Notes: a model not told the origin generated them from the sequence alone. Counted from the stretch's first letter, positions 11,701-27,018 are shown. The stretch: DNA of 64,000 nt from Narthecium ossifragum (GCA_963920575.1 OY986971.1:5061340-5125339), one strand, 5' to 3'. Numbers and translations are program-made.

Positions 11701-14700
11701 CCTGGACATCAGAATCCAACACAAAAATTACTGGTTCTCTATCAACATTTCCAGTGTGTCGATCAAATGCCTCTTCGATTAGGCTATGAAGTGTAGGACA
11801 TGAACTTCCAACTCCATGCAATTTGGCATCGAAGGCCCTAAACCTTTCCTTGCCACAGCATCGGCCCCTCCCAAAGTTGCTTTTATACAATATCAACTGG
11901 GAAATACATGATTCTGCATCATCTACTGACTTCGCACCACCAAGAACAGCTTTGAGAAGATTAGCATTTGCCTCATACAGGCATTGAAGTTTGAGCTCAC
12001 TGACCAACTTATGAACTACAGAGTCCAAGTATGCAGACTTAGAAAGCTCACCCAAAAGCAAACATCCCCAGGGTCCCAGCCACAAGTCTTCCATGTTTCT
12101 GCAGATAACAGGTAACAATGGTTCGATATTTTAGTCAACTTCTCCCTAAAAGATTACTATACTCAGACTTGGTAGTTCAATAAAGCTGCAGTCCAGAGAA
12201 GCAACCATATATACTATCCAAGTTGTAAGAAATAAACAGCATAAGATGCTTTGCATCATACAAAAGCCATGCAAAGAGACTCAAAGGTTAGTATCAAATT
12301 GTGCAAGATACTTAAGACGGAATGAATTCAAAGCCAACATCATGTAACCTCACCTCAACAAGTTCTTTAATCGATTTTCAAGGCTAGTTCTTTGGGACCA
12401 CCAGCTCATGTAATTCAGCTGTAAATCAGCTGGGGCAGGTGTCGTGTTGGCAAGCGACAAAAAGTTCTCTTCCAAAAGCATTTTGTAAGATGGAAAAACC
12501 AAGTCAATAATAGTGTCACTCCATGGACACTCCCACTCTTTCACCAATCCTCGCTTTTCATTGTTCAAGGTTTTCTTAGAATCTGCATCCTCGACCGTAA
12601 CTTCTGACACAAAAATAAATGAATATTTTGCTGAAATATCTGTAGTTGAATAAAAGTACTTGAATCATGTCCACTAAAAGGAAAGGTTACCTTCTTCAAT
12701 GAAATCCACAGGAAGAAGCATGACAATTGGCTGATCACTTGCGGAGAATCGAGACAGCAGCAACCAAGATGGGAAAAAGGATGGAAGAACCAATGTTTCT
12801 CCAAGCAAGTTGGCATATTCACCAGCAAACATGCTCAAACATATGATTGAAACACTAGGGAGGCTTCGGTAAAAGTCTTTAACAAATTCTTCAAGACCAA
12901 GCTTTTCTGATCCATATCTGATATATAGGAGGAACATGTTAAATCGCCAAAGCAAAGCCGTAGATTGGATAGTGCTTACATGGTTGTGTCATAACATTAC
13001 AACCTGAGGAATTTGGATGCTTTAATAGCTGCATCCATGCAAGCATTTGGTGGGACCTAAAATGCTCAAAAGAAAAGTGTTAAGAGTAGAAACTGCACAT
13101 CTTTAAAAGATAAGTCTGATGACGTATGAAAAAGAGGAATTTATAGATATCAGGAGCCCAACACCAATATTGCCAATTCCAGTTAGTTATTTTCTCAATT
13201 TTTCAATGAACCAACAAATATTCAAAGACAAAACATGAAACTCTAAGGAACAGATAAGAACCAAAAGCGAATCGAAAACTGTGATTGAAGCAGATATGGC
13301 CCAGCCCTATCATAAATTGTTGGATGTGCTGGTGTCAGGCATGATCACATTAGGTTTTGCATAGCGGATGTAGTTGCAGAAGAAATTAAGAGGAATGAGT
13401 CTTGAGGTCATCTCTAGTAACCAGTATTGGCACATAGAGTTATGCTAACCTAACCAATAGATAAGCACAGATAGAGGTGTTAGGTGTATATAAAGAATAA
13501 AAGAACCAAAGCTGCTAAAATACAGCCAGAAATGATGGCACTTGTACTTTGACCTAATGGCCAACAAGTGTAACTCCAAAAAGACAAATGCAGGTAGTTG
13601 CAACCTGTTGCAGGGATGAGGGGGTTGTTCATGCTCGACTGAGCTGATTAGTGGAGAGCTGCAAAAGGTCTGAGAGCAAAAGTCTACATCATCTCAGCGT
13701 CATCAACAAGCTAAAAAACATATCTAGCAAAATATCAATAGAAATCAGAAAGGTCTGATGAATTGATTCTTCGGATGAGGAGTATTTAAACTATTTCAGA
13801 GAAAAGATCAGGCCACTGGGTATCATACTAGTTGCAGTTGAAAAAACATGGAGACAAACATCTTGAATAGTTAATAGGGCCACAAGTTACATAAGTACAT
13901 ACGATATAAGAGCCCAATGGTATGTACCAATACGAATGAATAACACAGAGAATTCACCAATATAATGAACTTCATCCTCATCAGCATCTAAGGGATGAAA
14001 AAGAATACAGATCAACAGATGGATTTGCAACAGAAGGAGATACACAGTCTGATATGTAGGTCCATAAAGTAGGCCTAACAACTAATGTCCTCAATTATGT
14101 TCTCTCCATATCCTCTAGTTTCCCGAAATTAGTGTATCATGGATAAGGATGTGAAGGGCAATCTAATTCTAGAATGCCAATAGGAAAACCTATGCAGCAC
14201 ACTCAGACTTTCTCGTTATACTGTATCTTAGTGTTGAGTTGGTGGTCCACCTAGAATTGTCACCTGTGCAACTAGTGCACGTGCAAAATAATAAGAAAGC
14301 AACAAGACTTCAGTAATCCTGATCAGCACTAGCTGCAATATTCGAAAAATAGGAGGTTCATACTATACAATTGGGAAGAAAGCAGGACAATCAGCTCAAT
14401 ACTCTAACGAAGCTATATGATAACAAAATCAAAAGAGATCCAGGGAAAGGGGAAAAAAAAAGACGGGTCAGATTGGAAAAATCAAGATCATGTTAATTTG
14501 ACCTAGCTTGGAAACCTGACTTGGAAAAATTGCTATTTGCCAACAAGTCGTTTCAAATTAGCATTATTTATAGAGGACAGCCAACAAGACATTGTTTCAG
14601 AATCAAAGCATAAGCTGCATCAAAATTGTAATTCTTAGCAAAAAGACAAACCTCTGAGGCCTTAGTTCTATAGGATTTATGTCTCATACGGGACAGGAAT

Positions 14701-17700
14701 TGGAATTCTAAGCTGGTACCAATTGACGCCTGATGAAAAAATGCAGCCCAATGACTTGTAGATAGAGGACTATCGGAACATGAAGGAATGGGAGTGGAAC
14801 CACCTAATGTGGAAATCAAGAATATAAAAGCAAGCAGCTTAGAGACCTGCATTACAGAAATAGCAGATAAAGTAAGAAATAATCCAGGCACGTACAAATT
14901 AAAAGAAAAAAGAGCAGCAGTATGGACTTAAATAATCAGCTAAGTCAAAGCATTAAGTAAAGTCTAATGTAAATTATTAAAAATAACAGTCTTCTACCTT
15001 CTGGGAAAGTGAAGGGAGCTCTTGGCAGAGAAAGAAGGCTCTGAACAACCACATCACAATTTTAGGAATCTGAATCTTTGACAGAAAGCAACATGTCCTG
15101 GCAAATGAGTGCTAGTTAAAGAAAGTACTGCAAGAAACTCAAACTCATTGAACTGGTTATCAGTTCGCGCATAAAAAAAAAAGAAAACAAAATTTAAAAA
15201 AAAGCTGTCATGCCATGTGATACCAGCTTCCAGTAAATCACCTGGAGTTTTCTGAAAGGCATTCCTTCAGAGAAAACCAACTGATGTTGTATAGTACAAC
15301 TGCATGTTCCATTGCAAATGTGTTTCCAAAATCATCCTTTCCTATGAGTTCAATCAAGTGGGAACCAGGTCCATTGTGGGCATCAGATAATGGCTTTCTG
15401 TTGAAAAGCAAAGAAAGACACTGCGAAAATACTTCATGAATTTTGTGTGCATCATTCCTTCCACAATGAGCACCTAAGCATTTTGCTGAAAAGGAAAGCC
15501 TATGATTAATAACTTGCTGAAGAAAATCATTAGAAAGTGCTCAGATGCTTAGGAGAAAACTAGTGGCAAAGAATACTATGTTAGGAATCTGTAAGCAATT
15601 AAGTAACTTAAACAGCAGTCTACCGATCTTCAAGAGCAGCCTCAATGATAGGCGCCTGCGCTGACATTCCCATTTCAGATAAATAAAATTCTGCATGGAC
15701 CCAGCTTCAATCACTTTGATTAGAAGGCACCTCCAACACTTTATTTTGCCACATATGCATGCTTTATTGCATCCCAAGTCAACTGGAGAGCAGCCATCTA
15801 GTAAATTTGGGGATTCTTCAAGATCAAAAAATTCAGGAATAAGCTTCTCGCTCGAAATCTTTTCACAGTGACTCTCCTCTGAAGCATTTATAGCTTTATT
15901 ATGACAAGATTGCCTCTTTGATCGAGCTGTCCCAGGTTTATTTTCAGCTTTCAAAATTTGTTCCTTTGCTAGAGACTTGGCGGTCCTAGATCTTGTCTTC
16001 CCTCCCATGTTTACACGGGGTTCTCCACCTTTGGCATTCAGACCGAGATTTTTACGTTCTAACTGACTTAAATTTGGTTCACAACCTGAAATACAGACGC
16101 TGCATACAGGTGGTCTTATTCTTTTATGTTTTGAATACAGCTCATTGTGCTTCAGTGCTCCAAGCTTGGCTCCTATATCAATTTTCACGAATGTGCCATT
16201 AGTATGTGCTTTCTTACAGAAGTTTAGGGAACTTTCGAACTCAGCTTGGCCCAATTTATTTAGAGCTGATGTATACAGGCCTAAGGCATGAGGCAATTTC
16301 TCTGTAAACTTTTGGACACCCTTTTCACAAAGGTTCCTACTTAGATCTCCAATTTGCATATCTATTAGAACTTCAAAAGCCACCTTGCACCACTTGCAGG
16401 AAATTGTCATGTCACATTCCTTCAGAAATTTCTTGGCACTGTTAAGCTCATTTGCTGCTTGATCCCATAGCTGCTTTTTCCGGTAAAATTGACCTGGGAT
16501 CACAATAAAAAAACCAGGAACTTTCACGTGGTTTATTCTTTCAAAGGTAAGTGAAAACGATAAGAAGGATCACCAAAAAAGGACAAATGTTGCAAAGAAA
16601 CTACCTAGTAAAGAGGTAAAAGTAATTTCAAAAACTGGTAGCTGTTGCAGACGAGAAATGTGTTGTCCTGATTGCAAAAGAACTTCAGCCTCAATGCCAT
16701 TTCCAATTGATTCATGTATAAATGCAACCTGAATATCAAATCCAAAGTAAACAGCAATAAATGATATAGCCATAAGTAAATTGAACTGCAACTTTTTGTT
16801 GTAAAACACTTAATTGACTATATAGGCATATGAAAATTCGACTGAAACATTGGTGTTCTCAGACACTTATATAAGAAAAGGCACTAAAAAAGAAACAAAC
16901 CTGCAAAATACTTTCAAGGTAGCATCTGAGAACACTCCATGGAGTCGAAATAGAATCTTCAACTCTCTCTGGTTTTGTGGCATGTGGCCAAACTTCAGCA
17001 ATAACTTCTCCAGCTGCCTCAAGCCGTACATGATCATGCCCATTTTGAGCTATTTTGCAAGGATCGGCAAGTTTTGGAGGATGCATCTTAGAGGAAGAGC
17101 CGAAATTTTTGTTCAGGATTCTTTTGCGCAGTCGAAGGGCCTCTTTTGCATATGTAAGAGCCTAGCAAAGTTAATTCACGACAACTAGATTACAGTTTCT
17201 AGGAAATGAAAGGAAGTCATACAAGAGCTGCAAATCACAATATGAAACTTCTTCTGAGCACACCGATTTCATATGATCAAAAGTAAAGAACTATTTAACA
17301 GGAACCATAAAAGCTCTTCTTGACCTGTAGATCTGACTTTTCAATTTATTAAAATCGGATTTCTTATACCAGGATTTGACAACCCAAGTGGCACAAATAA
17401 TGATTATTTGAAAGCATTGAAGGTTAAGGATAACCAAGAGGAAAGGACCATATTATAGCACAGATTTGCAATTTATATTTGATTCTGAGTATTTGTATCC
17501 AATCTTTAACTATGTAGTCAGACTATGCAAAAAAACATGTGCCACTCGCACCAAATTGGCAGACATTAGCAACTAAGAAATCATTCTTTAAATGAACCCC
17601 AGAAGCTAGGCTACCCAATAAAATATCTGAAAAATCTGGCCAGAATGATTGAAGAAGGTTAAGAGAATTAGATCAGAGTAGTCAATTTTTCATTCAACCA

Positions 17701-20700
17701 CACAATCCCTTTGGCCAAGACAATAAATACTGCATTCTTTCACCATGCTAAGACATAATTGGACAGGGAGTTCCTCAAGTAGTCAACGAATTTACATATA
17801 TAAAGTCTTCGAGGCTTCTTATGTCCACTTAAATGGCAATAGTCCTTAAAAAAATATTCTAGCTCGTGGGAAGACTGCAGAACTGTATAAATCTTAAACT
17901 GAAATGATGACCTTATTAACCAATATTCTGAAAATTAAAGAGGATTAGCCATTCTGACCAGGTTGGGCCAGAATCAGCTAGGTTGCAACCATGGTTGTTC
18001 TATGAACCAGTAGACACACTAAAACTAAGTTCCACAATACTGTACCGTTCAAGATAAAACTGATTGACCTGAATCAAGAAGGAACTATCAGGAGTCACTC
18101 TAGATATCAAACCACTTTTGAACCTAAACCCATTTAAGACCATAAAGGTCTTAGCCAATTTTCATATCGTGTCATGACAGCAATGCTATAGTTGATGATT
18201 TCAAATTTGGCAACATAAAAGTTAGAGCTAGCTCTAGGCAATCCCTTTTAAAGCATTTAGAACGCAGTTCTAGTGCAAACACAGTGGAAACCAAGTATGG
18301 TATGACTCACCCTTACTTAGCATCTTACCACATAGTATGCTATCGCCGTGCAATAGTCTGCCATTATTGCCTTACTAATGTCAATACTTCAAGTAATATT
18401 CATAATAAGTACATCCATAATCCATGTGCTCCTGCTTTACAATCTCATAATAATAATAAGTTTTTAGCTAACTCATTCATAAATATCATGGAAATTGGAT
18501 AGGTTAACATTGAGAATAAGAATACCAGTGCAAACACGATGGAAAACCAAGTATGCAAATAAGCCCTTAAGCCAGCATCTTACCACCTAAACAATATTAC
18601 CATGTAATAGTATGTTTTTATTTCACACACAGAAAGCAAGTTCCTATACTGATAAGTGTATTGGTTATATTGATAAAACATTTTGTTCCATAATACCCAT
18701 TGTAACACTATGAAAATGGTCCATACTATGAAACTTGTTGAAACTAGCTGGAAAAACAAGTCCATTGCTCAAGTCAGATATAGGTTTAAAAAGTGCTTCT
18801 GGAACTATCACCTGCTTACTTGCACTTCCACACATACATCACAGAATCATAGAACCTCATAGCAATGAAAACTAGATATATAATTCCATAAAAAACCTGC
18901 TAAGTGGCTAAATTTTGACAAAGGTCTCAAAGTTGTTAGAGATAAGCATTTGCTTCTAACAATTTGTTCAGACAAGGGAACTAATGTACCAAATTGACTA
19001 GGAAGGAGCCTAAAACATTTTATATAAATGGCATATTCAACTATATTACCTCAAGAAGCTTTCCACTAAAGAAAAGCCTTTCAGACAAATCATAGTAAAG
19101 ATTTCCAGCCACATAAGCTGATTCAGACACTAAGGGAACCTATCAATGAAACAGACCAAACATTGTTAGATACAATTCATATAATTTAAAAAAAAAACAG
19201 AAATAGTTGCAAGTGTTTTGGAGCAACTTACACCCGAGATTAAGGAAAATGCAACCTTTTTCACTTCATCAACAGTGACTTTGGACCAATCATATGTTTC
19301 AGTTTCAGGCACATTTATATCAGGTAAAACAGACTCACAAGGCAAAAGTTTTTGGAGGAAACATATAAGAGAGGTGGAACCCTTCATACAACTTATCCAA
19401 AAATCAAGGGAGTTGGCATCCACACCAATTTCTCGGGTTGTAAAGGAAATGAAGTCTTCATCAACTGGAGAAGTACATAGTGAATGGTTAAGCCTTTTGC
19501 CGCTCCATAGCATGGCCAAGCATTTTTCTATCTGGATATTTTCTCGCTTATAGAAGAGGACGATCAGCTTATATATGTCAAACCTGAATTTGCTGCAACC
19601 CTACCATGAAGAAGAAAATATCTCAATAATTTATTGCAGCAGCTGAAAATTACAAGAAGTTTCAAGCACGAATATGAAAAATACTGAGAGGTAGACTAGT
19701 TGTCTCCTTTTGAAGGCACTACCTTCAAGGACAATAAATCAGCAATACTGCATAATAAAGGTACAGTATCTTGAGCTGCCAAATTGATCCTACCAGGCAA
19801 ACCATGGTCGTGGATGTCTAAGCTCAGCCACAAACTTAATGCACATTGAATGTCATGCAGGATAGCCTGTACCAACAAAAAATACAGCCATCCAAAATCT
19901 CAAATCTATAATCTTGAAAAAAAAGCCTCGTTTCTGGAAGCTATAATAAAGCACAGAAAAATCGGCAGCTAACTTAATAAGAGAACATGGTATACAACCA
20001 TACCTTGCAATCTTGATTGGTCTCCTGCGCACACTGGGCGCGTAGGCAATATGTAAGAGCCAATTGATTGGACACTGAAGCATTATTCATGAGAGGATTT
20101 TCAGCCTTCTCCTTCTATTCAATTAAAAACAAACATTAACCACAAAACAAGGTCCTAAAAAATACAGATACACGACTAACATTGAAAATACATGAAAACA
20201 TTTGGCCAAAAAAATCTTACAAGTAAGGAAATGGCTACAGAAAGACACTCCATGCAGCTTATCAAGTTATCAATTCCAGAAGCTCTAAGAGCCCTTCCTT
20301 TTTTGACCAGAAACTCTGATCTTTCCAAGCAGAAGTCGCTTCCAGTGTACACCTTCTCCAGGAGAATATCTATTACTTTTAGCTGCAATTTCTGGCAGAG
20401 ATTTGGTTTCCGAGCTTCCATTGTTTCATATGATAAGAGCTCCTATAGTCCAATAGGGATAAAATTGAGCAAAAATAATCAATTGAACATTTACTCCAAC
20501 GTGCGATAATTATAATGTCTGAAAGGATAACCTGCTCTATAATGTTGGCCAATGCTTTAATCGACCATGTTGAACTGTAGTTGGAAAGCAAAGGATAAAG
20601 AAGTGGGATGTTATCTGCCTCTTTAACAGCTTCATAGTCTTTACACACTATCTGAGGTCCTCAAAAATTTAGATGGTCATACATTAGGACACAAAAGTTA

Positions 20701-23700
20701 TAATAGAATGAAAACAAGACAATTCAAGTTCCACACCTTAACCCATTGCTTCACCAACACCAAAGAGCTATCCTTCGGGAAACTATTTTCTCCAGCAGTC
20801 AAATTATGTAGACTCTGTACAACAATTTCATGGACATTAGCAGCTCCACATTTATGAAGTACATCTACTATCATAGCAATCTTTGCAAAGGCATCTTTGA
20901 AAACATCTTCAGTTACATCCTCGGAAGTTTGAATGGACTTTGCTTTATCTCTAGATGTGCAGCAAAGGAGCTGTATATTCTTCCATATGCTTTTACAACA
21001 CAATTGTAAGGACATTGATGCCTGAAAATCAGGGGAAAATAGTGTGTAAATGCAATTGAAACATGTTGTATACCATACACTAATAGGACCTAAAAGATAC
21101 ATTAGCATTGTAATTTCATGATTAAAAATAACAACATTCAAGTGCAGAATAACCCTGCTTTGGTAAAGATCTCAAAATACAAGTTATTCTGTCTACTTGT
21201 GGACATTGAACATGTTTTGGTCCTTTCTCATCCTTGACTAAGAACAAGTTAGGAAATAGAAAGTATGACATTTAGAAGGGTTCTTCAATGAGCATGAAAG
21301 ATTGGATATATCTAGGTCCAAGATCTTCAAAGTCAAGACCAATGTTAAATGCATGGTACAGCATTTATTTTGAGACACAAATCAAAGCTTGGGCAGGTAA
21401 TTCTTGCCATCTCTATGTGGACATTTTATGCAAGAATGTTTTCACAATATCTAAAACATTTGACATTTACATGTATGCATGCATATATCTGTGTACAAAT
21501 TTACATATTTATAAGGCTCTTTCTCAGTCTGTAGTGCATATGCTACCAACACGCATTTAATGGGAGTGCAATTTGATGAATTCTAAAACCAACTTTGGGT
21601 CATTGTTTATGGCAATAACTATGAAGCAAGCTCCCAATGGTTGCATGTTAAGCTAAGCCCTCGAAAGTCGCATAAACCCCATAACTTGCAAGATCCAAGC
21701 AATTGTCCAAGTATGAAACTATGGTGATCTGTCATAGTGTCATACTACCCAGCAAAATACCATCTATTCTCTTCAAGTACTGTGCAATAATAGCAATGTC
21801 AAAGTACACAAAAAGAAGCAAAAAAGCAATATCACCTGTAAGCGCTTACATGTTTGAACTGCCGAATATTGTACAATGTTGCCCCGATATTATGAAGTGA
21901 CGTACTAAGAAACTTGAGCTCTTGAGACTCAATCCGTTCACTTGAAATGATATGACCAACAGATTCCAAGGTTTCCTGTAGTAAGAAGACCGGATAAGTT
22001 AGCAATGACGTAAATAGCCCTCACGTAGAAAATTTCTAGTAAGGTTAGTTTCAAAAACCTCATATTTTCCAGCATTTAGGAGACAGAATTTGACGGCAGC
22101 AATCCCTACTTGAAGCATTGTCGAACGTATCTCATGCAGCCTTACTTTATCCCTTTCTGTCATCTTGGCACATCTACATAATAAGACGTAAGTGGCAATA
22201 CTTTGCAGATATGACTTAGTAATATAGGTATGTGGTATCATCTATAACATACTTCCAACTTCCAAGGGTGCAACTTGGATAGGATCAAGCCGAAATAAAC
22301 CAGACCATCTTGAATATAAGTTAACATAGGGCATGCATCATAATTACACAGATGTATGGACACAAATTATACGCATATAGTTGTATGTCTATGGATGTAT
22401 CAACTTTGGCGTTCGAATCAACAAATAAAGAAACCAACTTTGACTTCAGTTGAGTTTGGGTTAAGAGCTGGACCAACTTCGCTACAGCACAAATTTAGTC
22501 GGTCCTATCCAAGTTGATGACAGACAGCAGCTTGGCATATGCGTGTCTATACTGTGTAGTTTGATGATGAAAATCTTTTAGGTGATTGGTTTAATATAAT
22601 TGTTCTTGGGGGCCCAAAATGACCCATGCAGCACTAGATTGACCCCAACTGACTTGACTTGAGCATTTCAAATCCATTTGGAATTGACGAACATATAAAT
22701 AGTTTTGTTCGGGCTACATGTTATAGTGGTGGTTTGGTTATGGAATCTGTGTTTGGGTGCTTCGATTGGGCTTTCTTAAGCCAAGTGGGGCTACTAGCAC
22801 AGCCTCACCAATGTTATTATAGTCGATCTCTTGATAATGGTCATCACAAAGAAATGCCTCTAATCAAAGAGCAACAAACGTGTATAATATGAGTATGAAT
22901 AGTATTCAAAGAAATGATATCATTCTACCTGTATGAAGCCAGAACCAAGACACAGAACTCCTGCAATGAATCCCGAACATAATCTGCTGAAGCAGAATCC
23001 TGAGGAGATTCTTTTACACTAACGAAATTTTTCCAGACTGTGTTTATGTTTTCCACAAGTGGCTTGCATAAGAACTCCAAAGCGTCTAAGCAAGACATAA
23101 AGGAAGCATGTCCATGTAAGTATTTGCAAGCCTCATGCTTCTTAGATTTACGGCCTGCAGATGGGAAGCATTTGAAATCTTTTGCTTCCTGACCACTGAG
23201 TATTCCATTGTCGTAACTGGCAGGGTGAAATTTGTATTTTGCTGAATGAACAAGTGAACTGTTCAATATCTGCAGATTCTCTCTATGTTCAAGCAACATG
23301 GCTGCAGAGATATTTAAACCTGGAAGAATATTATCGCATTGCTCAGCCTGAATGACCATAGATTTAATATGCAATCCTTCCGCATATAAATGTAGGATTG
23401 ATGCGATAGTAGGTGAAACCTGAAGAGCGTGAGTGAATGGTAAAATTAATTAGCATAGAGAAACACCATATACACAATTCACAAGTACAAGAAACTAACA
23501 AAATCGAAACATACGTGGAAAAAATCTCTAGCTCTTTCATGTAACAATCTTGAGGCACCACTGCAGATGTCAGCACCGAATTCACTGAAGATATCAGCAC
23601 AATAGGAGATAAAATCGAGAAATTCATTCACAACCATCACGACATCAACCTGCAAAACAGCATGACAGCGAAATTGAACAATGCAGAATGTCTAATAACC

Positions 23701-26700
23701 ATACTAATTGAACAGAGAAGATTTAACCCATAAAACATGATAAACAATTAATTAGACATAAGGAAAATCTATCCAGAAACCAAAGATTCTATCTAGCACG
23801 GGTTGGGTTACAGAAGCTGCACTGCTGAAGCCTGACTTGAGAAATTTAACACTTTTAGGAGCACAACAAGATTGGATAAAAACCAAATCATATAGTTAGA
23901 TGCTAAATCGAAACGTTTGCTGAAACTCTCTCAATAAGGTAATGAATGTGCTAATTTAATCAGATTTAAGTCATAGCATACTCTTCTACTGACCATACCA
24001 TAGTACAACATCCTTTTTCTCCTTTTCCAGAATGAATAATAAAATATACTCCAAATTGCAGAAGTTTTGTATAACCCACTGCTCCTGCGCTGCAGACTAC
24101 AATGGTATTTTGAATCTGCAATATCGAAGAGATCCTTGATAACAAGATAACGGTCAAATCTCTTTAATGACTTTTAGTTAAAGTATTTTGAATTCGCAAT
24201 GAGCCATATATCACTCCCTCAATAGTACATTCGAACAACAGCATAGGAAATAACATATGCGACAACAAATACCAGAAACGTACTCCACCTTTGTTCCAAT
24301 TTCCTAAACTCTATCCTTCATCAGTTTATCTACATTGAATTTTCATTAGTTCTGTTATTTAACTTTCTTGATGTTGCAAAAAAAAATTGGTATGACTAGC
24401 TTAGTTACACTCCTCAGAATAATAATGGCTTGCTGCAATAATTATTACAAAATTCTGTGTCATGGCTACTTTTATCAAGACAAATGCATCTCTAATGCTA
24501 CATTTTTGTCCTCAAATGGGATTAAGACTTCCAAAATAAGACTGCTAAAACAAATCCAGTTCAAGATTATATAGACAAGCTAATAATGTCATATTGGGGT
24601 TTCTACTTACTAACCATTTCAGTTTTAGAAGTACCGGAAATGATCGAAGGTTTTGCAACTTGACATCTAATTATTACAATTATAAATAGGCTTCACAACC
24701 TTAATTTTTCATTTCTTGGACATACAGAAATTCAATTGTCAATTAAGGACTTAATAGCTATCCTCTACTCTAGTTACATGGTCCTTTAGCATTGTCACGA
24801 TAATCCACAAAATGAAGAGGGAGAGAGAGATAGAACTAGGTCCCAGAATTGATTCCATTCTATCTGATTTGTCAATAGATTGCTTCATGGTTGGTATGAC
24901 AGCATAAACCACGACCAAAAATTTTAACCATCAACCATTGTCCAAACTGTTTGAAGTTGCCTTATGATATTTTGTCCCCAAGCTTCATCTTAATGTTTGC
25001 CGCTCACAAGGTTAGAAGTGTTTGAAGCCTTTCCAGAAATAGTCTATATACAGAAGTTTCTTCCTCATCTTTCTTTGCCTCCCCAAAGACTAACATGAGT
25101 TCCATCTTGTATGGAGTTCTATCATACCCTACCTCCCTTCGTATGAAGCACATAGCCTTAACTAAGACTTGCTAAATTTTATAAACATCTTACAAGTCCA
25201 CATTGTGACATGTGAAGAACTACATATTGAACTATATGTGTAACTGACAGTATGCTATCTGTTAATAGATATGCAAGTACTCTATGAAAATTAAGTAATT
25301 GTAACCCATTTTGCACTTCCTAAGATACTTTTGAAGTGTGATGGTTTTGGTCCTGATGATTGAACAAATGATCATGCGGACTGAGAATGCTCTACAGAAA
25401 GAGCTAAAGTTAAAGGCATTTCTAGGCATTCACACCTCTAGAAAATACAAATCTTGCAAAAGAATAATCTGCTTCCAACGAATGGTTAGTGCTGAACTTC
25501 AGAATGATTATCAAATGATAGTTGCTCTACAAGTTTGTTGTAGCTCAGAAGAAGCTCCTCTTTAGCAAACATGTGAAGATGCTGAATGAAAAAAACCAAG
25601 TAGGCGGGAAAATGATCACTGCATTAAGCACATTATGGAACCTAAATAATCTAGTGTGGATTACTAAGAAAGTCAGTTAACCATGAAGCCCAAGTCCTTG
25701 CTTAACAAGTTAGCAAAAATGGATTTTGAACTTATTTACATGAAGTTGAAAGCAGTCACCACCATAAAAAAAAATTGTGTCAAATAAACAGAATGGCAAT
25801 GTACCTTGCAACCACATAAAATAGATTCCAGAGTGAGCGTGAGAATATCGAGTATAAGGAGAGGTCTGCTTTTCCACTTTGAATCAATAGTATTACAGAT
25901 CTTTCGAGCAATCTGCAATACGAATTTCCAATGCTCAGCCTATATCCTAGGTGCAAATAAAACTCTAGAAAACAAAACGAAGATAACAGTAACGAGGAGA
26001 CTAGAAATAGAGCTGCAGCGTACATCTGGGAAGCGATCCATCAAAGAGGATCTCAAACACTCCCTCAGCATCCTCAGGCAGAATTGATGCACTAGCTCAG
26101 CATCAAAACAACTGGACTCCCCCGCCAAGAACACCGAGCATTTGTACAAGGCGTTCACAAGCGATGTTCGATGATTTCTAGAAAACTCAGGATCTAAGAC
26201 GCTGTGATAATGAATCCAAATTATTTGAAAATGAAGCAACCATACGTATGGTAGGTCATCATAACACTCAAATCACTAGCATACCTTAGCCACGGCTGGA
26301 CTTCATCAACCAGGGCCAGTACCCTCTCGTAGGACACCCCATCTCTCGCCGTGCTCTTGAAGACACAATTGGCGATACCAACTACGACCTCGACCAGCAG
26401 CGTGGCTAGCTCAGGATCATCAGCCCCAGAGACACCTGGGTCTGGCAACAGGCACGCCTCCTTGGCCGCCGGAGCAACTGAGGCAAGGACGCTCCGAAGG
26501 CTCTCAAGAAGAGAAATCGCCTCAGCCTCAGCCTCCGTGTACCTCCCCAGGGCTTCCAGACAGCGGACTAAAGGACCCCTCTGAAGATGGACGGAGTAGG
26601 GCTTGCCGGCGAGACAGGAAGAGACGGAAGCCAAGCAGTCTAGGACGAGGCGATAGATGCCGAGAAGCTCCACGGCTGCTCCATTATCGTCGTTGTCGCC

Positions 26701-27018
26701 ATCCCCCTCCTCACCGCGAGATTTCTTGGAGCATCGGCGGAGGAGGGAAGGGAGGAGTTGCAACGAGCGACAGAGGAAGGGGAGGAACTGCTTCGCCAGA
26801 GGACGGGCTCTTCGATCGATCTCCGTCCTGGAAGCCGGCTTACTATTGTTCTTGCCTTTCTTCTTGGTTTTCATTGTGGATGGGGCGGTAGAGCGGTTGT
26901 GGGTGTCAAGGGGGATGAGATCGCCGAAAGGGCGGAGGAAAGAGGAGAAGCGCTGGTAGAGGCCTTGCGAATCGCCGGATCCCTCCAGGTCATGGAGGAG
27001 GGAGTCACCGGAGCTCAT
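8679..27018 (-). CDS. ESP1: Separase (peptidase C50, extra spindle poles homologue), complete
   Basis: Separase cleaves the cohesin kleisin subunit to release sister chromatids at anaphase. My exons in gene order: 26285-27018, 26024-26201, 25805-25912, 23515-23649, 22929-23419, 22059-22173, 21850-21975, 20737-21021, 20532-20651, 20221-20442, 20004-20114, 19723-19866, 19232-19600, 19050-19139, 16901-17161, 16605-16728, 15624-16493, 15242-15485, 14998-15097, 14652-14846, 13004-13056, 12691-12917, 12354-12603, 11702-12098, 10340-10579, 9344-9431, 8679-9199. All have GT-AG ends, phases agree and the sum is 6798 bp (2265 aa), close to the about 2180 aa of Arabidopsis ESP. C-terminal landmarks are [28 protein letters not shown] (catalytic His) and MGCSSGSL (catalytic Cys). 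Exon 17 holds two Cys clusters ([19 protein letters not shown]), as in plant separases. Largest introns: 23650-25804, 17162-19049 and 13057-14651. No stop or frameshift was found, so it looks functional. Confidence 0.95.
9129..9353 (-). other. Separase catalytic dyad codons
   Basis: The His codon of YFGHGSG is 9351-9353 (about residue 2090 in my model) and the Cys codon of MGCSSG is 9129-9131 (about residue 2116). They lie in the last two exons. This is the CD-clan cysteine protease dyad; both residues are intact. Confidence 0.9.
11195..11350. repeat. CCGGCATG-rich palindromic patch in separase intron
   Basis: Within the intron between 11701 and 10580, the motif CCGGCAT/ATGCCGG recurs at about 11247-11264, 11311 and 11337, with a local inverted repeat at 11247-11260. 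It looks unlike the AT-rich intron around it and may be a small transposon remnant. Confidence 0.35.

Noticed and set aside
16850..17188. Plus-strand frame opposite separase exon 15
   Set aside because: Antisense shadow of a coding exon.
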